Source of the DNA: JAZKDW01 sp040387375
Lineage (GTDB): Bacteria > Pseudomonadota > Gammaproteobacteria > Burkholderiales > Burkholderiaceae_D
Direction: 5' to 3'
DNA: 64,000 nucleotides
Assembly: GCA_040387375.1 (NCBI GenBank)
Contig: JAZKDW010000008.1
Location: 73,878 to 137,877, forward strand
Part shown: piece after piece, positions 1 through 11,400 of the stretch
How positions within the stretch are numbered: position 1 is the first letter of the stretch
How the letters are laid out: each line of letters begins with the position of its first letter
Notes under the pieces: generated by a model
Databases searched by the model: none
The model's input: the letters and a program-made list of their open reading frames with translations, nothing else
What the model was told of the DNA's origin: nothing
Program-made: the position numbers and the translations under genes

Positions 1-205
1 CAGGGAATGGGCCATCCTCGATGCGCTGATTGCCCGGCCGGGCGCGATCCTGTCGCGCAGCCAGCTTGAGGAGCGACTTTACGGCTGGTCCGGCGAGGTC
101 GGCAGCAACGCGGTGGAAGTCTACATCCACGGCTTGCGCAAGAAGCTGGGCGCACAGTTCATCACGAATGTGCGCGGCATGGGTTACATGATCGAGAAAT
201 CCTGA
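1..205 (+). CDS. OmpR-family response regulator, C-terminal part (partial)
   Basis: Only the last 67 codons of a DNA-binding response regulator are present; the reading frame begins before the window. The peptide has the winged-helix end of OmpR/PhoB regulators: a helix with LSRSQLEERLYGW, the recognition-helix segment NAVEVYIHGLRKKLG, and the wing ending VRGMGYMIEKS. This pattern is closest to the QseB/PmrA/TctD branch. Its TGA stop shares a base with the ATG of the kinase downstream (TGATG), so the two are translationally coupled and form a two-component pair. The receiver domain and phospho-acceptor Asp lie outside the window, so the target regulon cannot be named. Confidence 0.9.
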   Translation, partial: REWAILDALIARPGAILSRSQLEERLYGWSGEVGSNAVEVYIHGLRKKLGAQFITNVRGMGYMIEKS

Positions 206-1539
206 TGCAGTCCTTGCGGATACGCCTGATTCTGCTGCTGGGCGCAGCGATTGTCGTCAGCGCTGCATTGCAGTTTGCCTTCTCGTTTGAAATGGCGATG
301 CGGCAGGCCAATCGCCTGTTTGACTATCACATGCAGCAGGTTGCGCTCGCCCTGCAGGACAGCAGCTTCAGCAAGGCGAAGCGGTACGGCGTCGCGGGGA
401 CGGACGGGGACGGCTTCGATTTTGTGATCCAGGTCTGGACTGAAAACGGTGCGCATGTCTATCAGTCGCGCAAGTATCAGGTGCTGCCGCGCCAGGCGGT
501 GACGGGATATTCAAACGTGACCCTGGAAAACGGCGAATGGCGTACCTACGCACTCCATACCGAGAAGCGGGTGATCCAGGTGGCGCAAAAGCTCGATGCC
601 CGGCGCGATCGCGCAATCGCGCTGACGATGCATTCGCTGTGGCCCGAAATTCCGGGTTCCATCCTGCTGATTGCCGCTGTGTGGTGGGTGGTCACCGCCG
701 CGTTAAGACCGGTGAATCGGATTGGCCGCGATCTGGCTGACCGGAATGCCGATGCGCTGGCGCCAGTCTCGGCTAAAGGCGTGCCGCGGGAAGTGTTGCC
801 TCTGGTTGGGGAATTGAATTCGCTGCTGGGACGGGTGGAGCTCGCATTGCAGTCTCAGCAGCGTTTTGTGGCCGACGCCGCGCACGAGTTGCGTTCGCCA
901 TTGACGGCCTTGAGGCTGCAGGTGCAGACCCTGGCGCGGGCAAAGGACGAGGCCGCCCGCGAACAGGCGGTACAGCGTCTGCTGGGCGGTGTTGATCGCG
1001 CTTCCCGATTGGTCGAACAGCTACTCGCGCTGGCCCGGCATGACCCATCCGGCAGCACACACTTGCGGCAACCGCTGTCGTTGCCTGCCTGCCTGGATCA
1101 AGCCCTGGCCGACACGGAAATGTTTGCGGCGTCGAAGCTTGTTTCGCTGGATCGAGGCAAGGTGGACTTCTCCGCTATCGAAGGTGATGTGGATAGCGTG
1201 CTGATATTAATTCGCAATCTGCTGGATAACGCGATTCGGTATACGCCGGGCGGCGGGGTCGTGCGAATCGAATTGCGTGCCGAGGCCGACCACGCCTCGC
1301 TGTTGATCGACGATTCCGGACCTGGTATTCCCGAGGCCGTCACCAATCGTGTATTTGACCGCTTTTATCGGGTGCCGGGCACCAGTCCGACCGGTAGCGG
1401 ATTGGGATTGGCGATCGTTAAGACAATCGCGGACCGGCATGGAGCGACCATTTCGCTTGCGTCCTCTTCGCTCGGCGGGCTTGCTGTGCAAGTGCGTTTT
1501 CCGGTTGCGGCAAATGCGGTTCCCGATCTCCTCGTCTGA
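205..1539 (+). CDS. QseC/TctE-like sensor histidine kinase
   Basis: A 444-residue inner-membrane sensor kinase that would phosphorylate the regulator encoded just upstream. It has TM helix 1 at about residues 7-27, a periplasmic loop of about 120 residues, TM helix 2 at about 150-168, a short HAMP-like linker, then a HisKA domain with the H-box AAHELRSPLTAL (His227). The N-box is NLLDNAIRY, and the glycine-rich boxes are DDSGPGIP and GSGLGLAIVK. The length is normal for the family and all catalytic boxes are intact. The start overlaps the regulator's stop. The loop has no recognisable sensor domain, so the signal is unknown. The QseC/TctE assignment rests on architecture and the neighbouring regulator. 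Confidence 0.9.
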   Translation: MQSLRIRLILLLGAAIVVSAALQFAFSFEMAMRQANRLFDYHMQQVALALQDSSFSKAKRYGVAGTDGDGFDFVIQVWTENGAHVYQSRKYQVLPRQAVTGYSNVTLENGEWRTYALHTEKRVIQVAQKLDARRDRAIALTMHSLWPEIPGSILLIAAVWWVVTAALRPVNRIGRDLADRNADALAPVSAKGVPREVLPLVGELNSLLGRVELALQSQQRFVADAAHELRSPLTALRLQVQTLARAKDEAAREQAVQRLLGGVDRASRLVEQLLALARHDPSGSTHLRQPLSLPACLDQALADTEMFAASKLVSLDRGKVDFSAIEGDVDSVLILIRNLLDNAIRYTPGGGVVRIELRAEADHASLLIDDSGPGIPEAVTNRVFDRFYRVPGTSPTGSGLGLAIVKTIADRHGATISLASSSLGGLAVQVRFPVAANAVPDLLV

Positions 1540-1927
1540 TCGATCTTGATCCTGGGTCAGCATGTCGTGTCGCAAATGAATAACAAAACTGACTTCATCG
1601 GATACACACCCTGCACGATCTGTCTTTTAAGTTTCGTCTAAGCATAGTGGTGCATCATGTGTCATGCGCAGCCCTGATCAAGTAACAGGCAGCAGGAATA
1701 CCGACGCGGACGACATGTTTTTTTCGAACGAAGATCGCTCTGGCAAGTGAGAGTGGGACCATCGGAATGATCGAGGTTCGATGCAGGATTGTAGGATAGC
1801 GATGAGGTTACCGGCCTCTTTAAGCCCCCGTTTTCGGGGGCTTTTTTTATCTTCAAGACGTCGCATGGAGAAGCCAGCTTGCCGGATGCCCGTCAAGGAT
1901 GAACAATATCGTTACAGCGATGCATGC
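1540..1927. other. Intergenic region after the two-component operon
   Basis: This is 388 bases between the kinase stop and the stop of the minus-strand regulator. I see no convincing coding frame. It contains the rho-independent terminator at 1823-1848 and otherwise nothing I can assign. Confidence 0.5.
1823..1848 (+). terminator. Rho-independent terminator
   Basis: A GC-rich hairpin with arms AGCCCCCG and CGGGGGCT and loop TTTT is followed directly by a run of seven T on the plus strand. It lies 280 bases after the kinase stop and could end that operon. On the minus strand it faces the 3' end of the receiver-AraC gene, but the T-tract there is poor. Confidence 0.8.
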
Positions 1928-2716
1928 TCAACATTGATCTGAACGTCGGCGCGCATGCCGGTATTCACTGGGACTGTCCTGATAACGACGCCGGAAAGCC
2001 CTGGCAAAGTCCCCTGAATTGTTGAAGCCGACGTCGCTGGCGATGTGCTGGATCTGCAACAGGCTGGCCTCGAGGAGATGCCGCGCCCGATCCAGGCGGA
2101 GTTCGGCCAGGTATTCAAACACCGTCATCCCGAGACGGTTGCGGAAGATGTCCGTGAGCTTGCGTTCATTGGTTCCCAGCCGATGGGCCAGTTCGATCAG
2201 CCCTGGCGGATTGGCCAGGTTCTGATTCAGTATTTCGAGCGCCTGATGGTACAAATCGCCGTTGCGATCGATCGACGGTTTGCCTTTGATTGCCCACTGA
2301 TTTCCCAGCGCTTCCAATTGGCACATGCGCTGGCGCATGGCCAGGTGCACAAAAACCCGGGCAATCAACTCGTCTTCAATGAATGGCTTGGTGATGTAAT
2401 CTACGCAGCCCAGGGCAAAAGCTTGCAGCTTCTGTTCTATTGCTGTATCCGCCGAAAGAAAAATGATCGGGATGTCGGCATGTTGAACGCCTTGCTTGAG
2501 GCGCCGGCAGACTTCAAAGGCATCCAGTTCAGGCTTGGCAACATCCAGCAGTATCAACTCCGGCCTTCCAGCCACCACCTTGTGCAAGCCATCGGCGCCA
2601 TCCAGCGCCACCATGATGTCCACATCCCGGCCGCCTAGACACGCCAGCAGCAGGCTGGCTGATTCGGGCTGGTCATCGATGATCAGAATTCTTTGGCGCA
2701 TGTTCTTGCAGGACAT
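1928..2716 (-). CDS. Response regulator with receiver and AraC-type HTH domains
   Basis: A 262-residue cytoplasmic regulator. Residues 8-125 form a CheY-like receiver with the acidic pair Asp14-Asp15, the phospho-acceptor Asp58 in LLDVAKP, a switch Ser in FLSAD, and the conserved Lys in ITKPF. In the usual D-x-x-M-P motif the Met is replaced by Lys. Residues 155-255 form an AraC/XylS double helix-turn-helix (IELAHRLGTNERKLTDIFR, then IASDVGFNNSGDFARAFRR). It is transcribed divergently from the TolC/HlyD/adhesin operon and shares its 267-base control region, so it probably controls that operon. No kinase is encoded beside it. ATG at 2701 is an alternative start; neither start has a strong ribosome site. 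Confidence 0.87.
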   Translation of the reverse strand: MSCKNMRQRILIIDDQPESASLLLACLGGRDVDIMVALDGADGLHKVVAGRPELILLDVAKPELDAFEVCRRLKQGVQHADIPIIFLSADTAIEQKLQAFALGCVDYITKPFIEDELIARVFVHLAMRQRMCQLEALGNQWAIKGKPSIDRNGDLYHQALEILNQNLANPPGLIELAHRLGTNERKLTDIFRNRLGMTVFEYLAELRLDRARHLLEASLLQIQHIASDVGFNNSGDFARAFRRRYQDSPSEYRHARRRSDQC

Positions 2717-2983
2717 GATTCTGGCTAAGGGAAGGTCATTAACTTTCGGTAACTAAATAATACAGAAAATCACATACATTGTTGCATCTGTGAAAACTGT
2801 TGCGTGATAGTTACAGGTTGCGTTGGTGCTGTCGCCCGTCCTGCGGCCAGCCGCCGCTCCGGGCTTGGAAATTGTCGATCAATGCTGATCCCGGAAATGG
2901 GTGCTCTGCTACATTCAATTTGGTTTTGTTGCTTCTGAGTACCTAGGTTTTGCCTTTTTGGCCCTGCAAATGATGGGATTATC
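2717..2983. promoter_or_regulatory. Divergent control region between the receiver-AraC gene and the export operon
   Basis: An AT-rich 267-base spacer between two divergent starts. It contains two copies of TGTTGC about 19 bases apart (near 2780 and 2799), and GTAACT near 2750 facing AGTTAC near 2809. These are plausible direct or inverted AraC half-sites, but the motifs are short and the assignment is a guess from context. Confidence 0.35.
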
Positions 2984-4525
2984 ATGACCTGCAAGTTGTC
3001 GACAAAAACGGCCGTGTCGGTCATTGCCGCCCTGTCCCTGTTCCTATCGATATCCGCCTGCAGCAACTTGCAGCCGCGCCCGCTATCCGAGAAATCCCTG
3101 GCGGCGCAAGGCACCGCCGACCGCGCTGCCGGGCGGGCGGGGGTGGAGCCAATTACGGCTGCCCTCACCATGGAGCAGGCGGTTGCGCGGGCGCTCAAGT
3201 ACAACCTTGACCGCCGCGCCAAGATGATGGAAGAGGCCCTGGCCCTGAATCAGCTTGATGTTGCCCACTATGACATGCTGCCCAGACTGCTGGCGCAAGC
3301 CGGCTATACCTCGCGCAACAACGATCGCATCAGCCTGAGCGAAAATGCGGACACTGGCCTGGCGTCACCTTCGCAATTCATCTCCCAGGAACGCATTCAT
3401 ACCGCCAGTTCGCTCGGGCTGAGCTGGAGCATGCTTGACCTGGGTGTCGGTTATCTGGGGACGCTGCAACAGGCTGACCGTGTCCTGATCGCCGGTGAAA
3501 AACGGCGCAAGGCCATGCACGTCCTGATGCAGGATGTGCGTACCGCGTTCTGGCGCGCCGTCAGCGCCCAAAAGCTGCAATCCCAGGTTCGTGGAGCCGT
3601 GGCCACGGCTAACGAGGCGCTGGCAGAGTCGGGCCGGGCGGCGGCGCAAGGCTTGAGAAACCCGGTCGACAGCCTGCGCTACCAGCGCCAGTTGCGGGAA
3701 AACATGCGCCTGCTGGATGCGATCAACCAGGAACTTTCCACTGCCCAGATCGAACTGGCGACCCTCATCAACGAGCCTGCCGGGCAAAACATCCTGCTCG
3801 CCGAACCGCCTTTGACGGTCAACCAGCAACCCATGGCTGTCCCGGTCGAAGCCATGGAAGACATCGCCATCACATCCAATGCGGACCTGCGCGAACATCA
3901 TTACAACGCCCGCATTGCCCGCGAAGAAACGCGCAAGACAATGGTAAAGCTGTTTCCCAATCTGGTATTCAACTACAGCATCAATTACGATACCGATCGC
4001 TACCTGGTCAATAGCAGTTGGCGCGAGGCGGGACTGCATCTTTCCTTTAATCTGTTCAATCTACTCACCGGACCGACGCAAATGAAGTTGGCGGAGGCGG
4101 GCGTCAAGCTCGCTGATCAGCGGCGGGTGGCGATGCAGATCGCGGTCATTGCACAAGTCCACCTGGCCAGGCAGCAAGTCGCTAACTCGCTTAGCCAGTT
4201 CGAGCAGGCCGATGCGATCTGGGAAATCGACCGCGGCATCGCCGAACATATGAAAAACCGCGAGGCGTCCCAGACCATCAGCAAGCTGGACCTGGTTGCC
4301 AACGAGACGACGGCCATTCTGAGTCTGCTGCGGCGCTATCAGGCGCTGGCGCAAGCCCAGATTGCGGAAGCGCGATTGCAGGCCACCCTGGGCGTTGAGC
4401 CGAAGATAAGCGGTGTGTCTGAAACCTCCCTTGCCGACCTGGAGAGGGACATCGGCCTGAGCCGGGATGTCTGGCAAACACTGCCGCGCTCCAGATCCGA
4501 TGCCGGCGCCAAGGCTGCGCAATGA
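2984..4525 (+). CDS. TolC-like outer-membrane efflux lipoprotein
   Basis: A 513-residue outer-membrane factor expected to form the trimeric exit channel of the export locus. Residues 1-25 are a lipoprotein signal with lipobox SISAC (Cys26), so the protein is probably acylated, as in the NodT/OprM group. The body shows the duplicated OMF pattern of long Gln/Ala/Leu-rich helices, including MEQAVARALKYN near residue 65 and KLADQRRVAMQIAVIAQVHL near 375. It is the first gene of the operon, and its stop overlaps the adaptor start (ATGA). It is followed by a giant repeat protein, which suggests type I-like export rather than drug efflux. Confidence 0.88.
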   Translation: MTCKLSTKTAVSVIAALSLFLSISACSNLQPRPLSEKSLAAQGTADRAAGRAGVEPITAALTMEQAVARALKYNLDRRAKMMEEALALNQLDVAHYDMLPRLLAQAGYTSRNNDRISLSENADTGLASPSQFISQERIHTASSLGLSWSMLDLGVGYLGTLQQADRVLIAGEKRRKAMHVLMQDVRTAFWRAVSAQKLQSQVRGAVATANEALAESGRAAAQGLRNPVDSLRYQRQLRENMRLLDAINQELSTAQIELATLINEPAGQNILLAEPPLTVNQQPMAVPVEAMEDIAITSNADLREHHYNARIAREETRKTMVKLFPNLVFNYSINYDTDRYLVNSSWREAGLHLSFNLFNLLTGPTQMKLAEAGVKLADQRRVAMQIAVIAQVHLARQQVANSLSQFEQADAIWEIDRGIAEHMKNREASQTISKLDLVANETTAILSLLRRYQALAQAQIAEARLQATLGVEPKISGVSETSLADLERDIGLSRDVWQTLPRSRSDAGAKAAQ

Positions 4526-5343
4526 TCAGGCAGCATCAGCGGCGATGGCGATGGCTGCTGATGCTGCTGGCGGTGGGCTGCAGTGCCGGTATTGTTGCAG
4601 GCCATGCCGCGGAGCCCGCCACAGCGGGGGCGATGAAGGCATCGGCCCTGCCGGCCAAGGAGCGCAATGACATCCGCGCGCAGTTGCTGCCACGGCAGTT
4701 CACTACGATTGCGGCGGAAATCGGCGCCAAGGTGAGCCGGATAACGGTCGCTGAAGGGGGCGCTTTCAAGGCTGGTCAGCTCTTGCTGCGTTTTGACTGT
4801 TCGCTGCAGCAGGAACTTCTGGAAAAGGCGCGCGCCGAGCACAGCGCGGCGGAACTTACCAATAACGCCAACAAGCGGCTTATCGAGATGAAATCCATCG
4901 GCCAGATTGAAGCCGATCTTTCCCGGGTTGCGGTTTCCAGGGCTGCGGCTGAGGTTCGGGTACAGCAGGTTGTGCTGGCCAAATGTTCGATACCGGCGCC
5001 ATTTTCCGGCCGCATATCGGAGCAGAAAGTCCGCGAACAGCAATATGTGCAGCCAGGGCAGGCATTGCTGGACATTATTGACGACTCTGTCCTGGAACTG
5101 GAATTTCTCGTCCCGTCCCACTGGCTGGGATGGCTGCGAGTCGGTCAGCCGCTGCAGGTAGAGATCGACGAGACCCGGAGATCTTACCCGGCAAAATTCA
5201 TACGTCTGGGCGCACGGGTGGATCCTGTGAGCCAATCCATCAAAGTTGCCGCTGCCATCAATGGGCGGTTTCCCGACCTCGTGGCAGGCATGAGCGGGAA
5301 AATCCAGATAACACCACCGGCCGCGTCGTCCGCCTCGCGCTGA
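4522..5343 (+). CDS. HlyD/RND-type periplasmic adaptor (membrane fusion protein)
   Basis: A 273-residue adaptor that should bridge an inner-membrane component to the TolC-like channel. The N-terminal 30 residues form a signal or anchor. Lipoyl half-motifs occur at about residues 68-90 (GAKVSRITVAEGGAFKAGQ) and 155-180 (CSIPAPFSGRISEQKV), separated by a short coiled-coil hairpin rich in Ala, Glu and Leu. A beta-barrel segment follows, and a C-terminal segment near 245-262 contains VAGMSGKIQI. It is shorter than usual (about 350-400 residues), mainly because the helical hairpin is short. It overlaps the TolC-like gene by four bases. No transporter pump gene is adjacent. Confidence 0.85.
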   Translation: MIRQHQRRWRWLLMLLAVGCSAGIVAGHAAEPATAGAMKASALPAKERNDIRAQLLPRQFTTIAAEIGAKVSRITVAEGGAFKAGQLLLRFDCSLQQELLEKARAEHSAAELTNNANKRLIEMKSIGQIEADLSRVAVSRAAAEVRVQQVVLAKCSIPAPFSGRISEQKVREQQYVQPGQALLDIIDDSVLELEFLVPSHWLGWLRVGQPLQVEIDETRRSYPAKFIRLGARVDPVSQSIKVAAAINGRFPDLVAGMSGKIQITPPAASSASR

Positions 5344-5409
5344 GCCGCAACCGACGTCTCAAGACGCTGTTGAACTCCAGATTTTCACTCCAGAAACGCA
5401 GGAACCGCC

Positions 5410-8400
5410 ATGAACAAGATCAAACATCCACAGGCTCAAGCAAACAAACCTTCTTTGCAGACGCGCGCAGGCAGCAGTCTGGTACGGCGCCGCCCTGGCA
5501 TTCTGGTTCTGGAACAACGTCTCATGTTCGATGGCGCAGCCGCGGCTGAAGCGGTCGCGGTGCTCGCGGACCAAGTGTTCGACTCGAGTCCGGCATCCGC
5601 GCCAGCGCCGGACGAAAGCAGCTCCGGAGGCGAGCCTGCATCGGGAAGTTCATCGCCGTCTTCCAGCGAGCCACTCCCTGATGCCGGCAATACGCTGTTC
5701 GCCATTGCCACGGCCACCCAGGACCTGCCGCCCAGCGTCGCTGCCGCGCAGCGGGATGCGGCACAACTGATCGATCAATTCCTGCAACAGCCTGACGCCG
5801 CTTCGCAACTGTTCCCGGTATTTGGCGCCGGCCAATCGGCGCCATCGGCCGAGTGGCTGCAGGCGGCCAATGGCTTTCTCGATGCATGGCGCAGCGGGGA
5901 AACGTCGGTGCGCGTGGAACTTGTCAGCGGCACGGACCTTTGGGGCAGCTTCGGTGCCTACGCAGCGATGGGGCCGACCGGCGAACCCGTGATTTACCTG
6001 AATGCCGACTGGATAAAAGGGGGCGCCAGCAGCCTCCATATCGCTCACGTATTGATCGAGGAGTTCGGCCACCACATTGATGCCCGCCTGAATGGCAGCG
6101 TGGATACCATTGGCGACGAGGGTGAAGCGTTTGCCGCCAGAGTGCTGAACCTGCAACCAGGTAGTGACGACTGGGCACGGATCAACACCGAAGACGACCG
6201 CTTGAACATCATGATCGACGGCGCCGAGGTCAGCGTGGAGATGATCTCGCTCCAGTTCACCCGCGTCTGGAATGTGGGTACGAACGATCTCGAAGAAAAC
6301 TCCCTGACCATCGGCAGTCTTCTCACCGGCACCAAGTTCATATTCGAATCGGATATCGCGACAGATCAATGGTTCAGCGGGAATAATACCCGCGGCAGGC
6401 TCTATGCAGTGGATGCCAGCAATCTGGTGATCGGCGAGTACTACGGCGAAATCAGCCGCCTTGTGAAGAACGGCTCCACTGTGGTCGGCCTGCAGTTCTA
6501 CGTGTATCCCGATTCCGCTTCACCAGGCACCGGCACGCCGTCCCAGATAATGCTCATCGGCGTCGGAAACTGGCAACCTCCCGGGGCCACGGTGGGTACC
6601 AGCAGCGACCCTGTGTCAGGCGCGCTGAACAAGCTGATTCCTTCCAACAGCGCCCCGGTCGCGGTCGCCGACACGGGAATCGCCTTTGAGTCAGGAGGGG
6701 AGAATAATGGCACGGTGCCTTTGAACGCCATTGCCACTGGCACGGTGGTGGGCAACGACACGGATGTGGACATCACCTATGGCTTCGGCGCCACGTCTGG
6801 CACTGACCCGCTGACGGTGACGAAGGTCATCAATAGTACGGCGGGCACCACCGGCACACCAGGCGCTGGCACCACCTCGGTCAATGGCGCCACCATCAAC
6901 GGCCTGTATGGCACGTTGACCATCGGGGCCAATGGCACGAACAGCTATGCCGTCAACAACAGCAATGCCACGGTTGAAGCGCTGCGCACCAACAGCAATA
7001 CGGTCATCGATACCTTCACCTACACGATCAGCGATGGCAAAGGCGGCAAGGCAACCAGCACCCTGACGATCACCGTCAAGGGCGGCAATGACGACCCCAT
7101 TGCAAGAGACGATTACAACATCGCCAAGGAGTCGGTTGAGCCTACTGTTCCCAATCAATATGGCGCGTCCGATTTGATCGGCCGGCAGGCGGCAGGCAAT
7201 GTGCTGACCAACGATGCGGATGTGGATGCCGGTGATGGCAAGACCGTGACCGGCCTCACCGGGTCGGCGACCGCATCTGCGATATCCAACACGGCGCCGG
7301 ATGTGAAACTGACCTTCGTCGGCCAGACTGGATTTAACTCGGTAAGCACCAGCAGCAAACTTTACCTGAGCATTGGCGGCGTTTACAGGCAGGTATATGA
7401 CAGCGCCAATAATCCCGTCAGCGTGTTATCGAAAACCGAAGTCACGGCCAACAACTGGTCGATTGTGCTCAGCGGCACGCCGACCAAATATTATGACGCG
7501 GCCGGGAACGTAACGATTGCCGACATGAGCTTTTTGAACGGCAAGGGTGTGGGTTTCGAAAACTCGACCAGTACCACTGAAAACGTCGCTGGCATGAAAG
7601 AAGCGACGGTAGGCACTGCGGTAACGGTGGCTTCCGCGACTGTCACGCTCAACGCTGCTTCCCTGAGTGGTGCAATTGCCAGTGGCATGAGTGTCACCGG
7701 TACCGGTGTTCCTGGTGGCACAACGATTACCGCAATCACCTACGACGGGTCAGGCAATGCCAGTACGGTCACCCTGAGCAATGCCATCACGTCTACCGTC
7801 GGCGTTCAGCTGAATTTTTCTGCCGCGGCCGGCACTACCGTGACAGGCCGCTACGGTACCCTTGCCATTGCCGCCAATGGCGTCTATATCTATACACCCA
7901 CGGCCAATAATCCGGCTCTGGCGGTGGGGCAATCGGCCGTAGAGCAGTTCAAGTACAACATGATGGACACGGCGACGGCGCCCTCGTCTGCCACGCTTTA
8001 CATCACGGTGTATGGGTCGGCTTCAACCGATCCGAATGCGGTGGCCGATACGGCCAGTGCATCGGAAGCGGGCGGCGTCGGCAACGGCACGGCGGGCACC
8101 AATCCCGGCGGCAGTTTGTTGAGCAATGATACGACGCCGTCGGGTAGCAATACCCTGGTCGGCGCCAAAACGCCAGACGCGAGCACCGTAACCGCGCTCA
8201 TCACCAACAGCCAGACTGCGCCCGACAATACCAGCTGGGATGCGAAGGTCGTGGGCCGCTACGGCAGCTTGTTCGTCAAGGCGGATGGGACATATAAATA
8301 TTTCGTCGACAATGCGGATGTCAACGTGCAGGCGCTCGTTACCGGGCAATCGCTGTCAGACATCTTCAAGTACAAGATCCAGAACACCGGAGGCGGAATC

Positions 8401-11400
8401 GGCTGGGCCGATGTGACGATCAGCATCGCCGGCGCCTACGATACGCCAGTCCCTGTCGCGGATACCAACAGCGTGGTGTCGGCCCTGTCCAACGCGGTCG
8501 GTGATGTGCTGGAAAATGACAGCGATGTGGATGCCGGGGATGCCAGAACGGTTACCAGGGTGATTGCCGGAACCGGCTCATTGCCGGGCAGCGAAAACGT
8601 CGCTGCGGCGAGTACCTCCGTCAGCGGATACACCTCGGTCACCGGCACTTACGGCACGCTGCACATTGGCGCCAACGGCAGCTATACCTACGCCGTTGAC
8701 AGCAGCAATGCGGCGGTAAAAGCCCTGGCGCCAGGCGAGACGCTGGCAAGCCCCGAGGTGTTCACCTATCAGGTCAAGGATGCAGGTGGTTTGGTCGCCA
8801 TCACCACACTCAGCATCACAATTGAAGGTGTGAACGATGCGCCTGTAAATAGCGTGCCTGGCGGGGTACTGTCTGTCGCCAGCGGGGTGTCGCTCAGCCT
8901 TGCCGGCGCCAATTTGTTTTCAAGCGGCGATGTCGACAACAACCTCGCCTCGGTTACCGTAGCCGTGCAGTCAGGCATATTGGCTACCAGCCTGGCTGGA
9001 AGCAGTTCCACAGGATCCAATCAAACATTGGTCACCACACTGGCGGGTGGCGCAAGCATTTACGGGACCGAAAACGGGACGGAGAACGGCACCTCCAGCA
9101 TTACTTTCTACGGCACACGCGATCAGATCAATGCCGCGCTGGCTTCCCTGACTTACACCTCGAACAACGGTTTTGCAGGCAGTGATACGTTCACGATTAC
9201 ATCGGTCGATAGCGAGGCGCTGGTCGATACGGATACAAAGTCCATCACTGTTGTCGAGGGGATCGTCCAGGTCAGCTCCATCACGGTCAACGAGAACTCG
9301 CCCTATGCCGTGTTCATCGTGACCGGCGCCGCCGGTCAGACCGTCACGCTGGCGCTGCAGAACGACAGCGATTTGCTGACGGCGAATGCAGCGCTGGGCA
9401 CGGATACGGCAGCGGCGTCCAGCCTGCAGTATTTCAACGGCACGGCCTGGGTGACCTACACCGGGGCGGGCGCGGTGATTCCGGCTGGGGGCGAATTGCT
9501 GGTGCGGCTGGCGATCAGTGATGACGCCAACTACGAAGGACCGGAGACCTTCCAGCTCAGCGTTACCAATAGCAGCAACAGCAGTTTCTACGGCACGGCC
9601 ACGGTAGTGGACAACGGCACAGGCGCGATTTACCCGAACAACACGACGGGTGCTGCCGATTCGAATGCGGTACTGGATGACGATCGGGCGGTCACGGTAA
9701 CAAGCCTGACGGTCAATGAGAACTCGCCGTATGCGGTCTTTACCGTCACTGGCGCAATTGGCCAGGCCGTTGCTCTCGGACTTCAGAGCGATAGCGATCC
9801 ACTGACCACGAATGCACTTACGGGAACGGATGCGGGCACGCAATTGCAGGTGCTGGTCAGTGGCGCCTGGGTCAATTACGATGCAGCCAGCCTGCCGGTC
9901 ATCCCGGCGGGTGGAGAGTTGCTGGTGCGCTTGGCAATCACGGATGACGCAACTTCCGAAGGAGCTGAAACCTTCCAGCTGTCGGTGACGCCGACCGGCG
10001 GCCTGACGTCCTATGGCACGGCCACCATCGTCGATGACGGTAGCGGCACCATCTACCCGAATAACATCACTGGCAATCCGGATCCGAATGCCGTGCTCGA
10101 CGATGACCGGGCGGTAACGGTAACGAGCCCGACGGTTAACGAAAACTCTCCATACGCGGTCTTTACCCTGACCGGTGTGGCTGGTCAAAACCTTGCTCTT
10201 ACACTCCAGAACGATAGCGATTCGCTGACCGCGAATGCACTGCTGGGTACGGACACGGGCACGCAATTGCAGGTGCTGGTCGATGGCGCCTGGGTGAATT
10301 ACGATGTGGCCAGCCTGCCTGTCATCCCGGCAGGTGGACAGTTGCTGGTGCGGTTGGCGATCACGGATGATGCGAACTATGAAGGCGCCGAAACTTTCCA
10401 GCTGTCGGCTACGCCTACCGGCGGCCTGACGTCCTACGGCACGGCCACCATAGTCGATGATGGCACCGGCAGCATCTACCCGAACAATACAACGGGCAGT
10501 ACCGATTCGAACGCAGTCTTGGATGATGACCGGGCAGTAACGGTAACGAGCCCGACGGTCAACGAAAACTCGCCATATGTGGTCTTCACGTTGACCGGTG
10601 CGGTCGGGCAAAACCTTGCTCTGGCACTCCAGAACGATAGCGATCCGCTGACCGCGAATGCCCTGCTTGGCACGGATACTGGCACGCAGTTGCAGGTGCT
10701 GGTCAGTGGCGCCTGGGTGAACTACGACGCGGGCAGCCTGCCGGCCATTCCAGCGGGCGGCCAATTGCTGGTGCGGGTGGCGATCACGGATGATGCGAAC
10801 TACGAAGGCGCCGAGACCTTCCAGTTGTCGGTGACGCCGACGGGCGGCCTGACGTCCTACGGCACGGCAACCATTATCGATGACGGCACCGGCAGCATTT
10901 ATCCGAACAACATCACGGGCAACCCCGATCCGAATGCAGTGCTCGACGATGACCGGGCGGTAACAGTGACGAGCCCTACCGTCAATGAGAATTCGCCGTA
11001 TGCCGTGTTCACAGTAACGGGTGCGGCCGGGCAAAACCTTGCTCTTGCACTCCAGTGCGACAGCGATCCGCTGACGGCCAATGCACTACTGGGCACGGAC
11101 ACCGGGTCGCAATTGCAAGTGCTGGTCAATGGCGCCTGGGTGAATTATGACGCGGCCAGCCTGCCTGTCATTCCGGCGGGAGGACAGTTGCTGGTACGGT
11201 TGGCAATCACCGATGATGCAAATTACGAAGGTGCTGAAACCTTCCAGCTGTCGGTGACGCCGACTGGTGGCCTGACGTCCTACGGCACAGCCACCATCGT
11301 CGATGACGGCACCGGCACCATCTACCCGAATAACACCACCGGCAATACCGATCCGAATGCGGTGTCTGACGATGACCGGGCAATACAAGTCAATAGCGTG

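Noticed and set aside
8971..11034. Long minus-strand open frames opposite the repeat array (up to 687 codons)
   Set aside because: They are periodic with the 423-bp repeats and read as low-complexity Arg/Gln/His/Ile-rich protein, an artefact of codon use in the sense gene.
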